Source: Polaromonas glacialis
GTDB taxonomy: Bacteria > Pseudomonadota > Gammaproteobacteria > Burkholderiales > Burkholderiaceae_C
Direction of reading: 5' to 3'
NCBI RefSeq assembly: GCF_000709345.1
Contig: NZ_KL448324.1
Span: forward strand, 296,860-360,859
Length of the DNA: 64,000 nucleotides
In this document: piece by piece, positions 42,929 through 49,550 of the stretch
Layout: each line of letters begins with the position of its first letter
Numbering within the stretch: the first letter of the stretch is position 1
The notes under the pieces: model-generated
The model's database searches: none
The model's input: only the letters and a program-made list of their open reading frames with translations
Told to the model about the DNA's origin: nothing
Program-made: the position numbers and the translations under genes

Positions 42929-44260
42929 CCGCTATTAGTCGACCAAGCGCCCGCAAAGACGGAGCTGGACGGCGCCTACAAGAAAATCTTCATGCGGCTG
43001 ATCCCGTTCCTCATGATGTTGTGGGTCCTGGCCTGGCTGGACCGTGTCAACATTGGCTTTGTCAAGCTGACGATGCTTGACGACCTCAAATGGAGCGAGG
43101 CCATTTACGGATTGGGTGCTGGCATTTTCTTCCTCGGCTACTTCTTTTTCGAGGTGCCCAGCAATTTGCTCCTGCAAAAAATCGGTGCCAAGAAAACCAT
43201 CATGCGTATCACGATTGGCTGGGGCCTGACAAGCATTGCCATGATGTTCGTGAAAACGTCGGGAATGTTCTACTTCTTGCGCTTTCTGCTGGGCGTGTTT
43301 GAGGCGGGCTTCTACCCTGGCATCATCCTGTACCTGACCTTCTGGTTTCCGAACGACCGCCGCGCCAAGGCCTTTGGCATGTTCATGTCGGCATCGGCCT
43401 TTGCTGGCGTGATTGGCGGGCCCCTGGCCGGTGCCATTATGACCAACCTCAATGGCGTCAATGGCTGGGCCGGCTGGCAGTGGGTGTTTTTGATCGAAGG
43501 CATTCCCTCGGTGATAGCGGGCATTGCCACTTATTTCTACCTGACAGACAAGCCCGAGCAAGCCCACTGGCTGACGGAACGCGAACGCAATCTGGTGCAT
43601 GCCGACCTAGCCCGCGACGCGGCATCGCTTGGCCATCGGGAGCACAGCCTGCTGGCCTCGCTGAAGGACGGCAAGATTTGGCTGATGATTCTGATCTACT
43701 TCTGCATCATCGCCGCGAACTCGTCGCTGACCTTCTATGGCCCGACGCTGGTCAAGGAAGTCGGCTTCACCAGCCCCATGGCTGTCGGCTGGATCATGGC
43801 TGCGGCCTACCTGTGCGGTGCCGCCGGCATGATTCTGAACGGTTTTCATTCCGACAAGTATCAGGAGGCACGTTACCACTGCGGCCTGGCCGCTGCACTG
43901 GGCTCGGTGTCGCTGCTGGTGATCGCTTTGCTGCTCAAGACCAGCCCGCTGTTGACCCTGGTGATGTTGACGCTGGCCATCGTCGGCACTATGAGCGCCA
44001 TCCCGGTGTTCTGGCAAATGCCCAACCGTTTCTTGTCCGGCGCGGCGGCGGCGGGCGGCGTGGCACTGATCAACTCTGTCGCCAACCTGGCCGGTTTTGG
44101 CGCGCCATGGATGCTGGGCGTCATCAAGACCTCTACCGGTCAGCTGACATCCGGCTTGTATGTTGTGGCCGCGTTCGAGATCTGCGCCACGCTGCTCATC
44201 CTGATGTTCGTGCCGCGCATTCCAAAAACGTCCGCGACCACCAAGGCGACCTTTCACTGA
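42911..44260 (+). CDS. MFS transporter, anion:cation symporter (ACS) family
   Basis: 449 residues and 12 predicted helices; start ATG 42911 with GGAG six bases upstream. WVLAWLDRVNIGFVKLTM in helix 1 and RFLLGVFEAGFYPG in helix 4 are typical of the ACS group that imports organic anions such as phthalate, tartrate or hexuronates. It lies between LysR and uraD, so a purine-derived anion (for example urate or allantoate) is a reasonable cargo. Its first six codons also serve as leader for the Bug gene at 46.2 kb. Confidence 0.9.
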   Translation: MSTASIPLLVDQAPAKTELDGAYKKIFMRLIPFLMMLWVLAWLDRVNIGFVKLTMLDDLKWSEAIYGLGAGIFFLGYFFFEVPSNLLLQKIGAKKTIMRITIGWGLTSIAMMFVKTSGMFYFLRFLLGVFEAGFYPGIILYLTFWFPNDRRAKAFGMFMSASAFAGVIGGPLAGAIMTNLNGVNGWAGWQWVFLIEGIPSVIAGIATYFYLTDKPEQAHWLTERERNLVHADLARDAASLGHREHSLLASLKDGKIWLMILIYFCIIAANSSLTFYGPTLVKEVGFTSPMAVGWIMAAAYLCGAAGMILNGFHSDKYQEARYHCGLAAALGSVSLLVIALLLKTSPLLTLVMLTLAIVGTMSAIPVFWQMPNRFLSGAAAAGGVALINSVANLAGFGAPWMLGVIKTSTGQLTSGLYVVAAFEICATLLILMFVPRIPKTSATTKATFH

Positions 44261-44287
44261 ACCCGGATCAAAACTGGAAAAACAAAC

Positions 44288-44821
44288 ATGACTGAAGCGA
44301 CATTAGCGCCGGACCTGAACCTCAACGCCATCAATGCCCTTGACTTGGACGACTTTATTGCCGAGTTCGGCAGCATTTTCGAGCATTCGCCCTGGGTGGC
44401 CGAGGGTGCCTGGGCGGCACGGCCGTTCGCCAGCATCGACGTCTTGCATGGCGCCATGATCGGCGTGGTGCGAAGCGCGCCGCGCGCCACGCAGATCGCC
44501 TTTCTGTGCGGGCACCCCGAACTCGCTGGCAAGGAGGCGGAAGCAGGCACGATGACGACCGAATCGGTCGGCGAGCAGGCCAGCGCCGGTCTCAATGCCC
44601 TGAGCAAAGGCGAGATCGGCGAGTTGCGCGAGCTCAACGCCCGCTACCTCGACCGCCACGGCTTTCCGTTTATCGTCGCCGTGCGGCGCTACAGCAAGCG
44701 CGAGATCTTCGAGCAACTGGGCGAACGGATCGAGAGGGACAGCGACACCGAGCTGAACGAGGCCCTGTCGCAAATCGGCACCATCACGCGGCTGCGAGTG
44801 CAGGCCAAGGTGTCTGCATGA
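44288..44821 (+). CDS. uraD: OHCU decarboxylase, copy 1
   Basis: 177-residue 2-oxo-4-hydroxy-4-carboxy-5-ureidoimidazoline decarboxylase, the third step from urate, giving (S)-allantoin. The FEHSPWVAEGAW start and the catalytic histidine in CGHPELAGKEA are visible, followed by the ESVGEQASAGL block and FPFIVAV. It is 27 bases after the MFS stop. Bases 44318-44861 are nearly identical to 47227-47770. A third UraD domain is fused to AllC at 53-55 kb. Confidence 0.92.
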   Translation: MTEATLAPDLNLNAINALDLDDFIAEFGSIFEHSPWVAEGAWAARPFASIDVLHGAMIGVVRSAPRATQIAFLCGHPELAGKEAEAGTMTTESVGEQASAGLNALSKGEIGELRELNARYLDRHGFPFIVAVRRYSKREIFEQLGERIERDSDTELNEALSQIGTITRLRVQAKVSA

Positions 44822-44841
44822 AAGCCGAACGGCTTTTTCCT
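44822..44841 (+). terminator. Short hairpin after uraD copy 1
   Basis: AAAGCCG pairs with CGGCTTT immediately after the stop and a short T-run follows. The same hairpin follows uraD copy 2 at 47731-47750, where the next gene begins only 16 bases later. It may therefore attenuate rather than terminate. Confidence 0.35.
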
Positions 44842-44869
44842 ATTGAAGGAGACAAGATGAAAACAGGCC

Positions 44870-45016
44870 ATGGGAAAACGGGTGCCAGCGCGAACCAAAG
44901 CCAAGCTGCGCGATGCGGCCAATGACCACATGGCCATGCTGGAACGCTCACCCGAGCGTGTGCGCAACTTCTTTCAGGACCAGCGGGTCGCCAAATATTT
45001 CGCGCAAGCGTTTTAG
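44870..45016 (+). other. Chimeric 48-codon open frame at the duplication junction
   Basis: ATG 44870 opens a 48-codon frame (MGKRVPARTKAKLRDAANDH and onward). The part before 44981 matches nothing I recognise in the window. The last codons read LysR antisense DNA, and the stop uses the first base of the IS5-family element. It is probably a fragment of an unknown gene left by rearrangement rather than a working gene. Confidence 0.3.
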
Positions 45017-45846
45017 GGCGTGTTAACGCTATCGAAGCACCTCGGCAATGAGTGCAACGGTAATAAAGGCAGCAAACATCACGTCAAGCTTGTCGTAGCG
45101 AGTGAACACTCGACGCCAGGCCTTGAGCCGGCGAAACATGCGCTCGACCTCATTGCGCCGGCGGTAAAGCGCCTTGTGCAGCTCCCAGGGCTCGCGCCGC
45201 TTCGGGTTCGGGGGCACCACCGGCACGAAACCCAGCTGCCTGGCCAGCTCGCGCGTGGCGTCGCCCTCATAGGCACTGTCCATCAGCAAGGCGACTTCGC
45301 CGGCCTCCTGCGGCCCGCCCATGGCCTCGATCAGCCTGCGCCCTTCAGGCGCATCGCCGTGCTGCCCCGGCGTCAAGCTCCACGTGATAACGTCGCAGGC
45401 ACCTGCGGCAACCAGATGAAGTTTGGTGCTCCAGCCGCCCCGGCTCTTGCCAATGGCCTGGGGACCGTTTTTTTTTTGCGCACCCGTGCCGTCCGGATGC
45501 ACCTTGATGATGGTCGAGTCCAAGCTGACCGCTTCAATGCGCACATGCATCAGGCGCTCGCGCTGGAGTTTCTCGAACACCGTGCTGAGCACGCCAGCCC
45601 TGGCCCAGCGGCTCATGCGCGTGTAGATGGTGTGCCAGCAGCCGTAGTGCGTCGGCAGCGCGCGCCATTTGCAGCCATTGGCCGCGACGTACAAGATGGC
45701 GTTGAGCACCTCAAAGCTGTCGAGCAAAACATTGCCACGCTGACGCGGCAACAACGGTGCGATCAGTTCGAATTGTTCACGAGTCAGTTGCATTCCCACA
45801 GTTTTCCAGCAACCCCTCAGCTTGTCAAGTTTGAGTTAACACGCCC
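45016..45846 (-). mobile_element. IS5-family (IS427-like) insertion sequence
   Basis: 831 bases bounded by inverted ends GGGCGTGTTAAC and GTTAACACGCCC, with TA duplicated at 45014-45015 and 45847-45848. Removing it restores the LysR copy exactly. The size, ends and 2-base TA target fit the IS427 group of IS5. It carries one transposase gene on the minus strand. The exact repair of the target suggests insertion after the duplication. Confidence 0.9.
45029..45793 (-). CDS. IS5-family transposase
   Basis: 254 residues from ATG 45793 (MQLTREQFELIAPLLPRQRG). The DDE parts are SLDSTIIKVH, LMDSAYEGDA and the C-terminal RRRNEVERMFRRLKAWRR. IS427-group elements often make this protein from two frames by slippage. 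Here the frame is continuous through a run of ten A residues (coding strand) at the QKKN codons, just where slippage would be expected. Confidence 0.9.
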   Translation of the reverse strand: MQLTREQFELIAPLLPRQRGNVLLDSFEVLNAILYVAANGCKWRALPTHYGCWHTIYTRMSRWARAGVLSTVFEKLQRERLMHVRIEAVSLDSTIIKVHPDGTGAQKKNGPQAIGKSRGGWSTKLHLVAAGACDVITWSLTPGQHGDAPEGRRLIEAMGGPQEAGEVALLMDSAYEGDATRELARQLGFVPVVPPNPKRREPWELHKALYRRRNEVERMFRRLKAWRRVFTRYDKLDVMFAAFITVALIAEVLR

Positions 45847-46019
45847 TAGCGCGCTGCTGATGGCTGGCTGCGACTGGTTCAGCCGGATGGCAGTGCGCGA
45901 GACATTTCGCTCACTGACCAGTGTGACCAGCACGCGCAGCAGGTAACTGTCCACCGGATCGGCAGGTCGGCTCATGGATCAATCCCCTTGGTCATGGCCG
46001 TGATGGTATTCGATTCCGC

Positions 46020-46032
46020 TATGAAGTTCATA
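46020..46032. promoter_or_regulatory. LysR-type box, duplicated copy
   Basis: Identical copy of the TATGAAGTTCATA palindrome at 42761, 138 bases before the Bug start codon. The Bug-uraD-HIUase genes may therefore answer to the same LysR protein as the MFS-uraD genes. Confidence 0.6.
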
Positions 46033-46169
46033 ACAGCAGGCGTTCACAAAATTGAAGGCTTGTTCTTAGACTAGGCCTACCTTTCGCATTGTGCTTGTGC
46101 CCAGGCAACGACGCGGGAGATGCAGGTTTTTCAAGGCCTGTCAGTCAAAAACCATCAATGGAGACAAAC

Positions 46170-47186
46170 ATGAGCACTGCAAGCATCACGATGGAGTTTT
46201 TCAAGATGAATATTCAACGCAAGCTCTACGGTCTGGGCTGTGCATTCGCCCTGCTGGCGATGGCCGTCCCGGCGGCGGCTCAGGACAAGTATCCCGACCG
46301 TCCCGTGAAGGTGGTGGTGGCCCTGCCGGCCGGCGGTGGCGTGGACATGATCGCGCGCCTGGTTGGCCAGCGGCTGGCCGCCGAGGTGGGCCAGCCCTTC
46401 ATCGTGGATAACAGGGCCGGCGCCTCAGGGCGCATAGGCCTGCCAGTAGTGGCCAAGGCGGCGCCGGACGGCTACACGCTGATGGTGTCCCCGGCGTCCT
46501 TCCTGACCACGAACAAGAGCATCTTCAAGGAGATGTCGTACGACCCCGAGGCCGACTTCGCGCCCATCACCAAGCTGGCGAACCAGTCCATGGTGCTGGT
46601 GGTCAAGGACAAGCAAAAGTTTCCGAACGCCGGCGCCGTGCTGGCGGCAGCCAAGGCCAAGCCGGACAGCCTAACCTACGCTTCGTCCGGCGACGGCAGC
46701 CCGCAACACCTGGCGGCGCTGATGTTCGAGACGCGCATGAAGGTGCGTATGACGCACATCCCCTACAAGGGCGGCGCACTGGCCATCAACGACATGCTGG
46801 GCGGCAATGTGGATCTGCTGTTCGCCCCATTGCCCGAGGCCCTGCCGCACATCAAGTCCGGCAAGCTGTCGGCCTTGGCCATCATGGGAGACAAGCGCTC
46901 GGACCTAATCAGCGATGTACCGACCATGCGCGAGAGCGGCATCGACAACATGACCATGGTGACCTGGATAGGCTTGCTGGCTCCAGCACGCACGCCGCGC
47001 TCCATCGTGGACCAGCTGAACCGCCAGGTCCACGCGATCCTGGCGCGCGAGGACGTGAAGGTCCAGTTGCGCGAGGCCGGAATGGACGTCGCGCCCACCA
47101 CGCCCGAGCAGTTCAAGTCCACGATTTCGCAAGAGCTCAAGGTGCATGCCGAACTGGTAAAGGCTTCCGGGCTGGTGCCGCAGTAG
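46170..47186 (+). CDS. Bug-family binding protein with a leader taken from the MFS gene
   Basis: 338-residue Bug (TctC-like) protein: signal peptide after MNIQRKLYGLG, cleavage near AAAQD, then YPDRPVKVVVALPAGGGVDM, DGYTL and IPYKG. Its own start was probably ATG 46191 or 46206. The duplicated promoter block supplies GGAG, ATG 46170 and the codons MSTASI in frame, so the gene now uses the MFS start signals. The extra residues before the signal peptide may affect export. No TctAB partner is visible. Confidence 0.88.
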   Translation: MSTASITMEFFKMNIQRKLYGLGCAFALLAMAVPAAAQDKYPDRPVKVVVALPAGGGVDMIARLVGQRLAAEVGQPFIVDNRAGASGRIGLPVVAKAAPDGYTLMVSPASFLTTNKSIFKEMSYDPEADFAPITKLANQSMVLVVKDKQKFPNAGAVLAAAKAKPDSLTYASSGDGSPQHLAALMFETRMKVRMTHIPYKGGALAINDMLGGNVDLLFAPLPEALPHIKSGKLSALAIMGDKRSDLISDVPTMRESGIDNMTMVTWIGLLAPARTPRSIVDQLNRQVHAILAREDVKVQLREAGMDVAPTTPEQFKSTISQELKVHAELVKASGLVPQ

Positions 47187-47226
47187 GCAAGCGCCTGAGA
47201 CTGACACGACACAGGCGCTCAAGATC

Positions 47227-47770
47227 AACCTCAACACCATCAATGCCCTTGACTTGGACGACTTTGTTGCCGAGTTCGGCAGCACTTTCGAGCATTCGCC
47301 CTGGGTGGCCGAGGGTGCATGGGCGGCACGGCCGTTCGCCAGCATCGACGTCTTGCATGGCGCCATGATCGGCGTGGTGCGGAGCGCGCCGCGCGCCACG
47401 CAGATCGCCTTTCTGTGCGGCCACCCGGAACTCGCCGGCAAGGAAGCGGAGGCGGGCACGATGACGACCGAATCGGTCGGCGAGCAGGCCAGCGCCGGTC
47501 TCAATGCCCTGAGCAAAGGCGAGATCGGCGAGTTGCGCGAGCTCAACGCCCGCTACCTCGACCGCCACGGCTTTCCGTTTATCGTCGCCGTGCGGCGCTA
47601 CAGCAAGCGCGAGATCTTCGAGCAACTGGGCGAACGGATCGAGAGGGACAGCGACACCGAGCTGAACGAGGCCCTGTCGCAAATCGGCACCATCACGCGG
47701 CTGCGAGTGCAGGCCAAGGTGTCTGCATGAAAGCCGAACGGCTTTTTCCCATTGAAGGAGACAAGATGAA
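47227..47770. repeat. 544-bp duplicated block around uraD, copy 2
   Basis: This block matches 44318-44861 with scattered base changes, for example in the HPELAG codons. It covers uraD except its first ten codons, plus the hairpin and the GAAGGAG ribosome site of the next gene. In copy 1 the block runs into unrelated DNA at 44862; in copy 2 it continues into the hydroxyisourate hydrolase gene, which looks like the original order. Confidence 0.9.
47254..47730 (+). CDS. uraD: OHCU decarboxylase, copy 2 (start codon lost or altered)
   Basis: From codon 11 on, this copy is nearly identical to uraD copy 1 and keeps the HPELAGKEA histidine. At the position of the copy 1 ATG it reads ACG, and no ATG, GTG or CTG lies in frame before TTG 47254, which would remove 19 residues. 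There is no clear ribosome site. It may be weakly expressed or silent, or coupled to the Bug gene that ends 67 bases earlier. Copy 1 could substitute. Confidence 0.7.
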   Translation: MDDFVAEFGSTFEHSPWVAEGAWAARPFASIDVLHGAMIGVVRSAPRATQIAFLCGHPELAGKEAEAGTMTTESVGEQASAGLNALSKGEIGELRELNARYLDRHGFPFIVAVRRYSKREIFEQLGERIERDSDTELNEALSQIGTITRLRVQAKVSA

Positions 47771-48293
47771 TGACGAAACCACTTCTTTGCAACTTGATCG
47801 GATGCCGCGACGCGGCATCCTGCGCGCGGGCTTGCTGATGGGGGGCGCCGCCCTCGCGTCGCCGTTCGCCACGGCGGCGGACGCGCCCGCGACGGCGCCT
47901 GCTGGACTGACGGCAGCGCCCAATTCGCAGGCCGGCGTCTCGCCGCGGCTGACTGTGCATGCGATCGACACCTACCATGGCGCGACGGGCGCGGGCTTGA
48001 AGCTCGACCTGTCGCGCTTCGACGGCGAACGCTGGCAGCTGTTGAAGACCGTGCGTGCGAACGCCGGTGGACGCCCCGCCGAACCCCTGTTGATCGGCGA
48101 CAGCTACCGCACCGGCCGCTACGAGGTGCTGGTGCATCTGGACGAATACTTTGCGCAGATGGGGGCCAAACTGCCGAATCCGGCCTTCCTCTCGAAGGTG
48201 CCGCTGCGCTTCGTGATCCAGGATGCCGCCCAGCGCGTGCATCTGGCGGCGCTGTTCTCGCCCTGGGGTTATTCCTATTACCGCGGCAGTTGA
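47766..48293 (+). CDS. 5-hydroxyisourate hydrolase with export signal
   Basis: 175-residue transthyretin-like HIU hydrolase. The first 60 residues form a Tat-like leader (RR at 15-16, RRGILRAG, then a hydrophobic stretch to ATAADA) and a Pro/Ala linker. The enzyme domain keeps His65 (LTVHAID), the GGR arginine, a histidine in VHLAALFSP and the C-terminal YRGS. It hydrolyses 5-hydroxyisourate to OHCU, here probably in the periplasm. GAAGGAG precedes the start. A leaderless homologue follows 37 bases downstream. Confidence 0.88.
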   Translation: MNDETTSLQLDRMPRRGILRAGLLMGGAALASPFATAADAPATAPAGLTAAPNSQAGVSPRLTVHAIDTYHGATGAGLKLDLSRFDGERWQLLKTVRANAGGRPAEPLLIGDSYRTGRYEVLVHLDEYFAQMGAKLPNPAFLSKVPLRFVIQDAAQRVHLAALFSPWGYSYYRGS

Positions 48294-48330
48294 AACCACC
48301 CCCCAATTCAGGAAATCAGGAGAAAACCCA

Positions 48331-48690
48331 ATGGCAGGCATTTCAACCCATGTGCTCGACAGTCTTACCGGTCGCCCTGGCGTCGGCATGCGCATCGACT
48401 TCTCGATGCGTGACAAGGACGGTAGTTGGAAAATGGTCAAGAGCATGACCACCAACGCCGACGGCCGAACCGACCAGCCGGTACTCACGGCCGAGGCAGC
48501 AGCGGTTGGTGAATACGAGCTGAACTTCCACATCGCCGACTTCTATGAACGCTCGGACGCGCGCCTGGCAGCCCCGATGTTCGTCGATCTCATCGTGCCC
48601 TTGCGCTTTGCAATTTTCGATGCCAAGCAGCATTACCACGTACCTATGTTGTGCACGCCCTGGAGCTGCTCGACCTACCGGGGCAGCTGA
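48331..48690 (+). CDS. 5-hydroxyisourate hydrolase, cytoplasmic copy
   Basis: 119-residue HIU hydrolase without leader. ISTHVLD, the NADGRTD arginine, HYHVPML and the terminal YRGS tetrapeptide are all present, so the active site is complete. CAGGAG lies before ATG 48331; the longer open frame is discarded because it overlaps the upstream gene. It works between PuuD and UraD. Confidence 0.93.
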   Translation: MAGISTHVLDSLTGRPGVGMRIDFSMRDKDGSWKMVKSMTTNADGRTDQPVLTAEAAAVGEYELNFHIADFYERSDARLAAPMFVDLIVPLRFAIFDAKQHYHVPMLCTPWSCSTYRGS

Positions 48691-48723
48691 CGCTTTAACA
48701 AAATCCTTGATGACATTGGCATA

Positions 48724-48788
48724 GGGGGCAGCTAGCGTAAGCTGCGCCCCTGCCATACCACCCGGCATGCGGGTTCGCATCGGGTGGT
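48724..48788 (+). terminator. Two adjacent GC-rich hairpins after the HIUase gene
   Basis: Hairpin 1 pairs GGGGGCAGCT (48724-48733) with AGCTGCGCCCC (48740-48750). Hairpin 2 pairs ACCACCCG (48757-48764) with CGGGTGGT (48781-48788) and has an inner ATGCG/CGCAT stem. They lie 33 bases after the stop and can end the purine transcript. I recall a similar second hairpin beside group II intron or IS genes, so a mobile-element end is an alternative. Confidence 0.5.
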
Positions 48789-49550
48789 TCGAGAGCTTGA
48801 GGTCATGCGAGCCTCTCTCATGTCAGGACCACCTTTAGCATGGATGTGGTTCTGACCGTTGGCAACTTTGACCCTGTGCCTCAGTGTTCATGGCGCGGGC
48901 CGCAGGCTTCGTCGCTGACGAGATCACGTGCGTATTCACCGCATGCTACTCTCGTCCGCCGAGCTCGCGCTGGCATCTGACGCATGGTCTTTGACATCAA
49001 CATGTTCTTAGGAACCACTTGCTCTCATTCGGCCCTTGGCCGTTCGCTTTTGGTCTCAGCGGCCCCGCTACCTGGGCTACTACGGCTTTTGCAACTTCTC
49101 GCCCAAGCTCATCACCTTCGTTCTTTCAAGTATAAGACGAGATAATCCTCGGTAAGAACGTACTCCTTTATCGCACTTACCTCCGAACTTACGTTGCCTA
49201 GCTGCGCCGGGGAGTGCTCGTTTATATGGATGGCAAGGTAAGGGCAATCGAAGCAAAGTGCCCTCAAGCTTTGCCGAGGGACGATTGGAGCCCTTGGTGC
49301 GCGACTTTCATCAGGGCCGGCGCCATGTAATTGTGCGGAATCAGTGTCCGTTTATAGATACGCCATCCACACCTCCTCTACTCAAAGACAAAGGCTGAAA
49401 ATGCTTGGTTTGTAAGCGAAAAATCTTTTTCCGTCTGTGATTGCTACACGATCACAGACGGCAGAGTCGGTGCTTCCAAATAAAGGAAAGTCCTTATAGT
49501 CCATATATAAGACCTTCCTTAGCACTGCCAACAATCAACGCGAAAAGAAC
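48789..49550. other. Gene-free stretch with element-like debris
   Basis: About 760 bases with no open frame showing coding character. The composition shifts from GC-rich to AT-rich towards the RidA gene. It includes copy B of the intergenic repeat (49286-49370). I see no tRNA, CRISPR or intact transposase. It probably marks the edge of inserted foreign DNA. Confidence 0.5.
49286..49370. repeat. Diverged intergenic repeat, copy B
   Basis: Counterpart of 6741-6824, sharing TGGAGCCCTTGG, GCGCG, CTTTCATCAGGG and the final CGCCATCCAC at matching spacing, and again between convergent genes. Between these blocks the two copies differ freely, as expected when only the ends or a hairpin are under constraint. 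Confidence 0.45.

Larger units (their letters stand above)
44981..45975 (-). pseudogene. Truncated LysR 5' fragment split by an IS5-family element
   Basis: Bases 45849-45975 and 44981-45015, joined, repeat the first 54 codons of the LysR gene at 41.7-42.7 kb, including the HTH. The rest of the gene is missing and an IS5-family element interrupts the remnant. It is the leftover of the tandem duplication and cannot encode a regulator. Confidence 0.9.

Noticed and set aside
48757..48788. Group II intron domain V or an integron attC site
   Set aside because: No reverse transcriptase or integrase is present, and the hairpin lacks the consensus loop features; kept only as a hairpin.
49270..49330. 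CTGATGA on the minus strand, as in hammerhead ribozyme cores
   Set aside because: The required GAAA segment and three-stem arrangement are absent in both repeat copies.
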